Translations under genes and position numbers: made by a program
Shown: in pieces, positions 33,575 to 41,664 of the stretch
Layout of the letters: the number at the start of each line of letters is the position of its first letter
How positions within the stretch are numbered: the stretch's first letter is position 1
Assembly (NCBI GenBank): GCA_019637265.1
Contig: JAHBVY010000003.1
Coordinates: 186,001-250,000, forward strand
Reading direction: 5' to 3'
Origin: Polyangiaceae bacterium
GTDB taxonomy: Bacteria > Myxococcota_A > Polyangia > Polyangiales > Polyangiaceae
Length of the DNA stretch: 64,000 nucleotides
Notes under the pieces: model-generated
Told to the model about the DNA's origin: nothing
The model's input: only the letters and a program-made list of their open reading frames with translations
The model's database searches: none

Positions 33575-36424
33575 ATGCCGCTCGCGTCCCTGACACGCCT
33601 CGGTGACGTCTGGCAGCGCCGGACGCGTCGCCCCACGCGCTGGCTGGCTGGCTCCGTCGCCGCCGCCGCGTGCTTCGGCGTGGCGCACTTGGCGCGGGTT
33701 GGTACGGGAGGCTACCGACTCGCGGCGGTGGCGCTGCTCGTGCTCGGCGCCTTGGCGTGGGTGCTGTGGCTGCGTCACGAGTGGCGCACCCGCCTCAGCC
33801 CACGGCTCCTGATCCGTCGCGTGGTGGCGGCTTACGACGTCGACTTGGCGCGCCGCGCGGAGCGCGCTTTGGGGCTCGTGGAGCAGAGCGAGCGCACGAG
33901 CTTCGCGGGCTCTCCCACCCTCGCGCGGCTCCACCTCGAGCGACTGGCGCAGCGCGCCTCGGTGGCGCGGGTGGAGGAGGCGGCGACGCGGCGCGCGCGT
34001 TGGCTCTCCTTGGGCGCCGCGCTGGTGGGCTTGGCGGCCCTGCTGGTGCTGCTCATCGGGCCGATGAAGCTGGTGGAGGGTTGGAACGTGCTGGCGGCGC
34101 GGGGCGGGCGCGCTCCGCTCCCTATCCCGTGGCTCGAGCGGGTTGAGGTGCGCGCGCAGCCTCCGAGCTACCTCGGCCTGACGGAGCGCTGGCTGTTCGA
34201 GGGCGCGACCTCGGAGCAGCCGGTGGGCACGCTGATGACGATCACCGGAGTGCCGCGCGTCGTCGGTCGCCACCTGGTGCTCACGGACGGCACGCGGGAG
34301 GTGCCCTTCGTGGACGACGGCGCTGGCGGCGTGGTGGCGCGCTACACCTTGGAAGAGTCAGCCACCCTGCAGATCGCGGCGCGCTTCGGCGACGTGCTGA
34401 TCGTCGCGCCCGAGCCGCTCTCGCTGAGCGCGCGCCCTGACGAGCCGCCGAGCGTGGATCTGAGTTTCCGTGGGGAAGATGGTGAGCTGAGCCCGGCGCC
34501 AGCGACCCTGAAGCTCGAGGACTTGAACCGGCTCGAGCTCACCTACGAAGCGCGTGACGACAACGGCCTGCGTCAGATCGACTTGGTCATCTCGGGCAGC
34601 GGGCGCAGCGAGCGCCGCGTGCTCGGTCGCTTCGACGGCGAGACGCGGAGCGAGCGGGGCGGCCACGCGTTGCCATCGAGCGACGCCTTGCTGAGGCGCA
34701 TGTTCCTCCCGGTGGAGCTGACGATCGAGGCGCGCGATGGGGATCCGATCAGCGGACCCAAGTGGGGGAGGAGCGCGGTCATCACCTTGATCCCGCCCGT
34801 GGTGGGGCGCCCGGAGGCGCGCCGCTACCAAGCGCTCAGCTCGGTGCGAGACAAGGTGGCTGACTTGGTGGCTTGGCGCACCGAGACCGAGCGGCTCCCC
34901 GCGGCGGAGCGCCCAGGGCGCGCGAAGCAGGACCAGGAGCTGCTTCGTCAGGTGCGCGAACGAAGCACCGAGGTCCTGGAGGCGAGCTACGGTGGGCTGA
35001 CGATCCCCGAGGTGCTCAAGGCCTTCATCTTGGGGCAGCTCCGGGTGCTCGAGCGGCGTAAGGCGAGCGGCGCCTCCGAGCTGCTCCGTACGGAGGACGT
35101 GCTGCTCGCGTTGGACGTGGCGCTCCGACGCTTCGCCACGGTGGAGGCGCGGGGCGTGGCGCCGCGCCTGGGCGCGGTCGCTGAGGAGCTCGCGGAGGCC
35201 GCGCGGGCGGGGCGCGAGGGCGAGGGCGCGCCCGAGGTGAGGCTCCGAGCGGCGCTCGACGCGCTCACCGCCGGCGCGCTCGAGCTGAAGCAGCTCGGGA
35301 CGCTGGGCGCGGATCTCGGCAGCGTGGCTGAGGCGGACCTCGGCCGCATCCGTCGCGCTCACGCCGAGCAGAGCTACTCGCGAGTGGAGGTGGCGGCGCG
35401 GCACCTGGCGGCGCGGCTCCAGCGCCCGAACCCGTCGTTCGGCGCCGCGTCGCAGAGCGGGTCGATGACGGGCGATGGCGGCATGCCGTCAGGGGAGCCC
35501 TCCCAGGCGGACGCCCAGTTCAACCAGCTGCTGCAAGAGCTGGACTCGCTCGCGCGCGATCACGCGGAGGCGCTCGGGGACGTGCAGCGCATGCTCTCGG
35601 ACGCCGAGCAGGGGCTCGATCTCAGCAACCTGGAGGAGGAGGCGAAGCGCCGGGCCGAGGCGGTGCGCCGCGGGGTGAGCGGGCTGCCGCTCGCCGGTAA
35701 CCCGGGCAGCGCGCGCGCGACGGCGGCGCTCGCTCGGGAGCACGCGGAGTCGATGGCGCAATCGCTCTCGAAGCTCTCGCTGGCGGACGCCGTGGAGTCG
35801 GGTAAGCGCGCCCAAGGCGCGATCAAGGAGGCGCTGCGCAAGCAGGACAGCAGCCAGGAAGATCGCGCGGATCTGCAGCGCGCGCAGGAGGCGCTCACGC
35901 GTGAGCTGGCTTGGGCCGAGCAAGAGCTCGCGCGGGTGAAGGAGAGCGCGGAGCGGCGCGCGGGGGAGGCGCTGCGCCGCGCGGGGGTGAAGGAGCAGGA
36001 GCTGGCGCGTCGCACCGAGAACCTCGCGGAGCGCGGCAAGACGGGGGAGATTGCCCTGCCGGAGGACGCGACCGGTGCGCTGGAGCGCGCGGAGGCGGCG
36101 ATGCGCTCCGCGGCGCGCTCGCTCTCCCAGGGCGAGGGGGAAGCGGCGCTGAAGCACCAGCGCGAGGCGCAGCGGCACCTGGAGGACGTGACGAAGGGGC
36201 AGCGCGGCGATGGTGACGAGCGCGGTGACGGCGCCGAGGGTGACGCTCAGGGGCAGCAGGGCGGTGACGGCAAGGGCATGCGCACCGATGGTGAGCTCCC
36301 CGAACAATCGAAGGCGGCTCGCGCGGAGGCGTTTCGGCGCCGCGTGACGGAGGGCCTTGGGAAGTCGAAGGGCGGCGCGCTGAGCCCCGCGGTCAAGCGC
36401 TACGCGGAGTCACTGCTCCGATGA
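33575..36424 (+). CDS. DUF4175-like membrane protein with long coiled-coil C-terminus
   Basis: A 949-residue protein. Three membrane segments lie near 25-40, 50-65 and 145-170 (LGAALVGLAALLVLLIGPM). The next region (about 190-420) is beta-rich with Ig-like strands (VEVRAQPPSYLGLTERW, LTYEARDDNGLRQIDLVI), then a long Ala/Glu/Arg/Leu helical, coiled-coil part to the end, interrupted by Gly/Ser-rich linkers. This is the plan of DUF4175 proteins found beside MoxR/DUF58 genes. ATG at 33575; the stop overlaps the protease gene (ATGA), showing coupling. Probably an envelope scaffold; no catalytic residues seen. Confidence 0.75.
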   Translation: MPLASLTRLGDVWQRRTRRPTRWLAGSVAAAACFGVAHLARVGTGGYRLAAVALLVLGALAWVLWLRHEWRTRLSPRLLIRRVVAAYDVDLARRAERALGLVEQSERTSFAGSPTLARLHLERLAQRASVARVEEAATRRARWLSLGAALVGLAALLVLLIGPMKLVEGWNVLAARGGRAPLPIPWLERVEVRAQPPSYLGLTERWLFEGATSEQPVGTLMTITGVPRVVGRHLVLTDGTREVPFVDDGAGGVVARYTLEESATLQIAARFGDVLIVAPEPLSLSARPDEPPSVDLSFRGEDGELSPAPATLKLEDLNRLELTYEARDDNGLRQIDLVISGSGRSERRVLGRFDGETRSERGGHALPSSDALLRRMFLPVELTIEARDGDPISGPKWGRSAVITLIPPVVGRPEARRYQALSSVRDKVADLVAWRTETERLPAAERPGRAKQDQELLRQVRERSTEVLEASYGGLTIPEVLKAFILGQLRVLERRKASGASELLRTEDVLLALDVALRRFATVEARGVAPRLGAVAEELAEAARAGREGEGAPEVRLRAALDALTAGALELKQLGTLGADLGSVAEADLGRIRRAHAEQSYSRVEVAARHLAARLQRPNPSFGAASQSGSMTGDGGMPSGEPSQADAQFNQLLQELDSLARDHAEALGDVQRMLSDAEQGLDLSNLEEEAKRRAEAVRRGVSGLPLAGNPGSARATAALAREHAESMAQSLSKLSLADAVESGKRAQGAIKEALRKQDSSQEDRADLQRAQEALTRELAWAEQELARVKESAERRAGEALRRAGVKEQELARRTENLAERGKTGEIALPEDATGALERAEAAMRSAARSLSQGEGEAALKHQREAQRHLEDVTKGQRGDGDERGDGAEGDAQGQQGGDGKGMRTDGELPEQSKAARAEAFRRRVTEGLGKSKGGALSPAVKRYAESLLR

Positions 36425-38136
36425 AGTGCTTCGATGCCCACGCGCGCAGCGACTCGTCAGCGTCGCGAGCTGAACGGCGCGCCGGTTGGCGACGCGCGGC
36501 GCTCTTCGTCGCGCTGTGCGTGGCCGCGCTGAGCCCCGCGTCCGCCTCGGCGCAGGTCGCGCGTCAGGCGGCGGACGCCATCATCGAGCTCGACGTGGAG
36601 CGCGGGCGGGCGCTGCTCGAGCAGGCAGGGCCGCGCCAAGACCTCGCCTTCGAGCGCGCGCGCCTCGCGCTGTACCTCGGCGACTGCGAGGCGGCGCAGG
36701 CGATCATGACGGCGCCGCAGTTCGACGGGAGCGAGGACGCGGCGCACTTCCGTGCGGTCGCGGAGGGCTGCCACGGCGCCACCGCCGCGGGCCTGATCCT
36801 GGAGGACGAGGCGCGCGGGGTTTGGCTCCGGCTGCAAGACAGCGAGGATCGCGCCCTCGCCCCGCGGCTGTTCGAGGTGGCGAGCGCGTCGCGCGAGCAC
36901 ATCGAGCGCGAGCTGGGCGTCACCCTGCCGCGCCCGCTGCGCATCGATCTGGTGCGCGATCTGTTCTCGCTCGCGGCCGTCACTGGCCTGCCCCTCACCG
37001 CCGCGGAGACCACGGGCACCGTCGCCGTGGCGCGCTGGGGCCGGGTGACGATGCTGAGCCCCCGCGCCGCGAGCTCGGGTTACCCCTGGGAGGACACGCT
37101 CGCTCACGAGATCACCCACTTGGCGCTGAGCCGCGCGACGCGCGATCGCGCGCCGCTCTGGCTCCAAGAGGGCATCGCCAAGCGCCTGGAGACGCGCTGG
37201 CGCGCGCCTCAGCCCTTCGATGTGCACGATCACCACCGAGAGTCGCGCGCGGCGCAGGTGGAGGGTCAATCCGTGGGGATACAGGGGCTCGGCTCGTCCA
37301 TCGCCATGCTGCCCACCCCCGAGGCCGCGTCCATCGCCTTCGCGGAGGTGGCGAGCTTCATGGACTTCTGGGTGACGCAGAACGGCGTCCCGGCGTTGCA
37401 GCTCTTGCTCCGCGACTTGCGTGGGGTGGGTGACGCGGGGCCCAACGCCGCGCTGCTCAGCCTGAGCGGGGTGACCCTGATCGAGTGGAACGAGCGCTGG
37501 CAGCGGTGGCTCGAGGCGCACGTCGAGGCGCCGAAGCCTCCTCCGAAGCTCCCGCCGCTCGAGGTCAAGCGGATCGAGCGGCAGCGGGGGGAGGCCGCGC
37601 GGCTGGCGCGGCTCGGTGAGGTGTTGCTCCGGCGCGGTCACGCGGCCGCCGCGGAGGTGAACTACCTCAAGCTGCTGGAGATCGAGCCTCGCGATGCCGG
37701 CGTGCGCAGCCGCTTGGGTCGCGCCGCGCTCGCGCAGGGCGCGCCCGATCGTGCGCGGGACTACGTGGCCGAGCTCTCGCAGGTGAAGCGCGACCACGCG
37801 CACTGGTGGGCGCTCCGCGCGCGCTTCGGGCTCGGCACGGGGGCGGAGGAGCCTTCTAGCCCAGCGGCGGCGCGCGCCGCCTACCTCCAGGGGATCGCGG
37901 TGGACCCGCTCTCGGAGCTCGTGGCCTGCGCCGGCCACGTCTCGGTGCAGGCAAACCCCCAAACGAGCCCCTCGGGGGATCCCCAAGTTCGTCCCGGAGC
38001 GGCACCGGGCGCGCCCTCCGGGGTCCCTTCGGCAGCTCCACAGGCGGCTCCTTCGGCTGCGGCCTCGGCCGGCAGCGTCCACGAGGTCGCCTATCGCGAG
38101 CTGTGTGAGGCCGCGCGCCGCTTCGGCCGAGATTGA
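36421..38136 (+). CDS. Exported gluzincin-type metallopeptidase-like protein with TPR tail
   Basis: A 571-residue protein with a signal peptide (AALFVALCVAALSPASASAQ), then helical repeats. The peptidase-MA-like core has the zinc motif HEITHLAL (HEITH at about 229-233) and LWLQEGIAKRLE supplying the third ligand Glu about 20 residues later. C-terminal TPR-like helices (AAAEVNYLKLLEIEPRDAGV) follow, and a Pro/Ala/Ser-rich linker precedes the last helix. ATG at 36421 overlaps the DUF4175-like stop by 4 bp. It is the last gene of the envelope locus and could cleave a protein of that complex; this is inference. Confidence 0.8.
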   Translation: MKCFDAHARSDSSASRAERRAGWRRAALFVALCVAALSPASASAQVARQAADAIIELDVERGRALLEQAGPRQDLAFERARLALYLGDCEAAQAIMTAPQFDGSEDAAHFRAVAEGCHGATAAGLILEDEARGVWLRLQDSEDRALAPRLFEVASASREHIERELGVTLPRPLRIDLVRDLFSLAAVTGLPLTAAETTGTVAVARWGRVTMLSPRAASSGYPWEDTLAHEITHLALSRATRDRAPLWLQEGIAKRLETRWRAPQPFDVHDHHRESRAAQVEGQSVGIQGLGSSIAMLPTPEAASIAFAEVASFMDFWVTQNGVPALQLLLRDLRGVGDAGPNAALLSLSGVTLIEWNERWQRWLEAHVEAPKPPPKLPPLEVKRIERQRGEAARLARLGEVLLRRGHAAAAEVNYLKLLEIEPRDAGVRSRLGRAALAQGAPDRARDYVAELSQVKRDHAHWWALRARFGLGTGAEEPSSPAAARAAYLQGIAVDPLSELVACAGHVSVQANPQTSPSGDPQVRPGAAPGAPSGVPSAAPQAAPSAAASAGSVHEVAYRELCEAARRFGRD

Positions 38137-38307
38137 CGGGGCGCGGCTCCGTTGCCTACGATGCGAGGCCCTTGACCCGTCTTCGGCCTCCGTCTCTGCG
38201 GGCGCCGGAGAGCTTGCTTCAGGTAGGCATCGCCTGCTGGTGGGGCGGACGAACCGGGTAGGGATTCAGCGCTCGCGCACCTCGCCCAGACCCGGAATCC
38301 CCCCATC

Positions 38308-39132
38308 GTGAGCCTCGCTAGCTACGCTGCCGCCCAAGTCATCCGCGCGCTCCCTCGCACCCGCATCAGCGCGCTGATGGGGCGGCTCGCCGACGCGCGG
38401 CTCCCCTCGGGGGTGTCCCGCGTGGTGATGGGAGCCTACGCTCGCGCCTATCGCGTGGACCTGGATGAGGCGACGCCCCTCGCCGCGCCGTACGAGTCGT
38501 TCGACGCCTTCTTCACCCGCACCTTGAGGGACGGCGCGCGCAGCGTCGCGGAGGCGCAGGTGGTTAGCCCTGCTGACGGTGTGCTGTCGTCCTTGGGGAG
38601 CATCGACGAAGGGGGGCGCATCCACGCCAAGGGTCAGGGCTACGCCGTGGCGGATTTGGTTGGGGACCCTGACGATGCGTCGCGTTACCTCGGCGGCTCC
38701 TTCTTCGTGGTGTACCTGTCGCCGCGCGATTATCACCGGTTGCACGCGCCGGTAGCTGGCCACATCGGGCTGGTGCGGGGGATCCCGGGGGACCTTTACC
38801 CGGTGAATTCCATTGGGGAGCGCTACGTGCCGGGGCTCTTCGTGCGCAACAACCGCGCGGCGGTGGTGATCGACACGGAGTCGCTCGGGCGCGTCACCGT
38901 GGTGCTCGTGGGCGCGATGGTGGTGGGGCGCATCTCGGTCTCGGCGCTGCCGGGTCCTTCGGTGCCGCCGGGCATTCACGTGATCGATCCGCGGGTGGAG
39001 GTCGTACAGGGTGACGAAATAGGAATTTTTCACCTGGGCTCGACGGCCGTGGTGCTGCTGGAGCCAGGAGTCACTATCACCCGCCCAGTGGGTCCCGTAC
39101 GCTATGGCGAGGCGCTGACCGGGGACTCATGA
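38308..39132 (+). CDS. psd: Phosphatidylserine decarboxylase proenzyme
   Basis: Psd decarboxylates phosphatidylserine to phosphatidylethanolamine at the inner membrane. The 274 residues contain SFDAFFTRTLRDGAR, VSPADGVLS, FFVVYLSPRDYHRLHAPVAG, YPVN and FVRNNRAAV. The self-cleavage site is FHLGSTAVVLLE (LGST), where the serine becomes the pyruvoyl cofactor. Length is typical of the bacterial type I enzyme. GTG start at 38308. The stop overlaps the ATG of the methyltransferase gene by 4 bp, so the two are translationally coupled. No pssA is in the window. Confidence 0.95.
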   Translation: MSLASYAAAQVIRALPRTRISALMGRLADARLPSGVSRVVMGAYARAYRVDLDEATPLAAPYESFDAFFTRTLRDGARSVAEAQVVSPADGVLSSLGSIDEGGRIHAKGQGYAVADLVGDPDDASRYLGGSFFVVYLSPRDYHRLHAPVAGHIGLVRGIPGDLYPVNSIGERYVPGLFVRNNRAAVVIDTESLGRVTVVLVGAMVVGRISVSALPGPSVPPGIHVIDPRVEVVQGDEIGIFHLGSTAVVLLEPGVTITRPVGPVRYGEALTGDS

Positions 39133-41291
39133 GGGACGAGGAGGGACAGCCGCGCGTGGAGGCGCTCGACGACGAGGCGCCGCCGGAGATCCCGGATCTC
39201 TCGGACCAGCCGCCGCGCTCGGTGCCGCCGCCGAAGCCCGCCCGCGCGGACAGCGAGCCGGCGCCCGGCTCGATCCAGCCGCCCTCGAAGCCGCCTTCGG
39301 TGCAGATCCCCGCGGTGCAGGTGCCGTCGGCGCGGCCCGCGAGTCTGCCGCCGCCACCACCGAGTCAGCGCGCGCGCGCCGCGAGCGATCCGAGCATCAC
39401 CGTGGGCTCGATACCCCCACCGCCGCTCGAGGATCTCGACTTCGATGAGCTCCCGAGTGACGCGCCGGTTTCCTCCCGGCGTCCACTCTCGGTGCCGCCG
39501 CCGCGCTCGGTACCACCCCCGCCGCGCTCGGTTCCTCCATCCAGCGCCGCCCGCTCCACGCCGCCGCGCCCACGCTCCAATCCGCCGCCGGCGATCCTGA
39601 GCGCGCCGGTCCCCAAGGTGGCCATCCACGAGCTGACCGAGGCCCTGCCGCTCGACGAAGCAGACGTCGAGCCCGCGCTGGACACCGTGGTGGAGCAGGA
39701 GCGGCCGAGCCCTCCTGAAGTCAGTGAGGCGGACGCTGTGGCGCCGAGCGCTCCGAGCGCAGGCGGCTCGTTCGCAGCGGCAGCCGGCAGCCCTTCATCG
39801 CCTCCGCCTGCTGGTGAGGTCGAAGCGCGCGCCGATGAGGCCGCAGCCGCAGCGACGGAGCCCGTCGATGGGGCGGCTCCGCACGGTGAGCAGCGCGCCG
39901 TCAGCGGCCCACCTTCACCTCCCGAGGGGGCTTCGTCGCCCGCCGAGGCATCCCACGTAGAAACGGCTCCGCCGCCTGCCGCCGCCACCTCTGCCGAGGT
40001 CGAGGCCCCGCCTGCCGCGAGTGATGTCGCTGAGCCTGCTGACGCTGCTGCTGCGGTCGGCTTGAATGACAGCGAGGGTGACCGAGTCGTCAGCGGCAGT
40101 GACCGACCGGGTGAGCCCGCTGCTTCCCTCCTCGGCGCCCAGGCCCCGCCGGAGGTCGCCGCGGAGGAGACAGCGCCCGCTGTGCCGCAAGAGCCCTCGG
40201 CAGGCGTGGTGATCCCGGATGACGCGGTCCCCTCCGGCCCCATGGAGGTCGCGCCAGCGCCCACCTCGGCGTTGATGGCGATGCGGATCATCCGCATCGG
40301 TGAGCCGGAGGCCCCACCTTCGGAGCCAGAGGCGACCGACGCCGAAGAGCTCAGCGACGACGATCTGGCGCCTGACTCGGGTCGCTACGTCGAGCAGCCG
40401 CTTCAGGAGCCGCCGCAAGATCCCAGCAGCGCCGAGCGCGGCCTCCCCAAGCCGCCGCCCCCGCCTCGCAGCAACAAGCGCCCGCCGCCGCCGCGCGCCA
40501 GTGACAAAGAGCGCGCCGTCAAGGAGGCTGCCCAGAAGCGCAAGGTGCGCCCTTGGTGGGAGGAGATCTTCGGCGACGACTACATGCGCACCACCACCAT
40601 CCCCACGCGCCGGCAAATCGCGCGGGAGGTGGACTTCATCGAGAGCTCCCTCGGCGTGCAGCCGGGGGGGGTGGTGCTCGACCTGGCGTGCGGCTCGGGG
40701 GAGCACGCGGTGGAGCTCGCGAGCCGCGGCTTCGCGGTGGTCGGCTACGACCTCTCCATCTCTCAGCTGGCGCAGGCGCAAGAGGTCGCGCAAGAGCGCG
40801 GACAGAAGCTGAATTTCCTCCAGGGCGACATGCGGGAGATGGCGTTCGAGGAGACCTTCGACGCGGTCTACTGCTGGGGCTCGAGCTTCGGTTACTTCGA
40901 AGAAGAGAAGAACATCCAGGTGGCGCAGCGCATGCTCAAGGCGCTCCGCCCCGGCGGCACGCTGCTGCTCGAGGTCGCGAATCGGGACTACATCGCCGCG
41001 CAGTCGCCGAGCTCGGTGTGGTTCGAGGGGGACGGCTGCCTGTGCATGGACGACGCGCACCTCGACTGGATCACCAGTCGCCTGAAGGTGAAGCGCGCCC
41101 TGATGCTCGACGATGGCCGCTCCAAGGAGGTCAACTACTCCATTCGCCTGTATGGCCTGCACGAGCTCGGGAAATTGCTCCACGACGTCGGCTTTGTGGT
41201 GCGCAGCGCGAGCGGTCAAATCGCGACGCCCGGCGTGTTCTTCGGGCCTTCGTCGCCGAGCTTGATCGTGCTGGCGCAGCGGCCAGCTTGA
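39129..41291 (+). CDS. SAM-dependent methyltransferase with a long disordered N-terminus
   Basis: A 720-residue protein in two parts. Residues 1-470 are Pro/Ala/Glu/Ser-rich, low-complexity and probably disordered, with repeated RSVPPP-like and PPSKPP-like runs. Residues about 480-720 form a class I methyltransferase: VVLDLACGSGEHAVELASRG (SAM motif I), VVGYDLSISQLAQA, FLQGDMREMAF, FDAVYCWGSSFGYF and LRPGGTLLLEVAN. The substrate is unknown. Coupling to psd suggests a lipid or envelope substrate, but the domain is of the generic Methyltransf_25 type. ATG at 39129 overlaps the psd stop. Convergent with the FAD oxidase gene, with tandem repeats between. Confidence 0.82.
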   Translation: MRDEEGQPRVEALDDEAPPEIPDLSDQPPRSVPPPKPARADSEPAPGSIQPPSKPPSVQIPAVQVPSARPASLPPPPPSQRARAASDPSITVGSIPPPPLEDLDFDELPSDAPVSSRRPLSVPPPRSVPPPPRSVPPSSAARSTPPRPRSNPPPAILSAPVPKVAIHELTEALPLDEADVEPALDTVVEQERPSPPEVSEADAVAPSAPSAGGSFAAAAGSPSSPPPAGEVEARADEAAAAATEPVDGAAPHGEQRAVSGPPSPPEGASSPAEASHVETAPPPAAATSAEVEAPPAASDVAEPADAAAAVGLNDSEGDRVVSGSDRPGEPAASLLGAQAPPEVAAEETAPAVPQEPSAGVVIPDDAVPSGPMEVAPAPTSALMAMRIIRIGEPEAPPSEPEATDAEELSDDDLAPDSGRYVEQPLQEPPQDPSSAERGLPKPPPPPRSNKRPPPPRASDKERAVKEAAQKRKVRPWWEEIFGDDYMRTTTIPTRRQIAREVDFIESSLGVQPGGVVLDLACGSGEHAVELASRGFAVVGYDLSISQLAQAQEVAQERGQKLNFLQGDMREMAFEETFDAVYCWGSSFGYFEEEKNIQVAQRMLKALRPGGTLLLEVANRDYIAAQSPSSVWFEGDGCLCMDDAHLDWITSRLKVKRALMLDDGRSKEVNYSIRLYGLHELGKLLHDVGFVVRSASGQIATPGVFFGPSSPSLIVLAQRPA

Positions 41292-41326
41292 TCGAGCCGC
41301 GGCGTGGATGCGCCTTAGCTTGGCGC

Positions 41327-41561
41327 TGGTTCGTCAGTTGGCTTGACCGTCAGTGACTCGCGCCGTCAAGCGGGCAGGCACGGGGGCCTGCTCCTACGGG
41401 TTGATCTGACGCGGTGCGCCGCGCGCTGGCTTGTCAGTTGGCTTGACCGTCAGCGACTCGCACCGTCAAGCGGGCAGCACGGGGGCCTGCCCCTACGGGT
41501 TGATCTGACGCGGTGCGCCGCGCGCTGGCTTGTCAGTTGGCTTGACCGTCAGCGACTCGCT
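41327..41561. repeat. Tandem repeat of about 100 bp carrying hairpin elements
   Basis: Two full units of 100 and 99 bp and part of a third, each beginning near GTCAGTTGGCTTGACCGTCA (starts at 41333, 41433, 41532). The first two units contain a hairpin of GGGCAGG...GGGGGCCTGC(T/C)CCTACGGG type, members of the dispersed GCCCCTAC family. Found between convergent genes. Confidence 0.88.
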
Positions 41562-41584
41562 CGATCGTTAGCGCCTGTTCGTTC

Positions 41585-41610
41585 GGTTTTTGGGGGTTTG
41601 GCAGCGCGCT
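41585..41610. repeat. Copy of the CCAAACCCCCAAAACC-type motif, reverse orientation
   Basis: GGTTTTTGGGGGTTTGGCAG followed by CGCGCT, just past the tandem repeats and 55 bp before the end of the FAD oxidase gene. Confidence 0.6.
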
Positions 41611-41664
41611 GTGAGGTGCCGTGGAGTCACTCGGCGGGAGCGCCCAGCTCAACATGAGCGAGAC

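Noticed and set aside
36457..38082. Long minus-strand frame opposite the gluzincin gene
   Set aside because: The forward frame has a signal peptide and HEITH motif; the opposite frame is compositional only.
41327..41561. Tandem repeats considered as CRISPR or an origin
   Set aside because: Whole 100-bp units are repeated, so there are no unique spacers; no DnaA-box cluster or replication gene is near.
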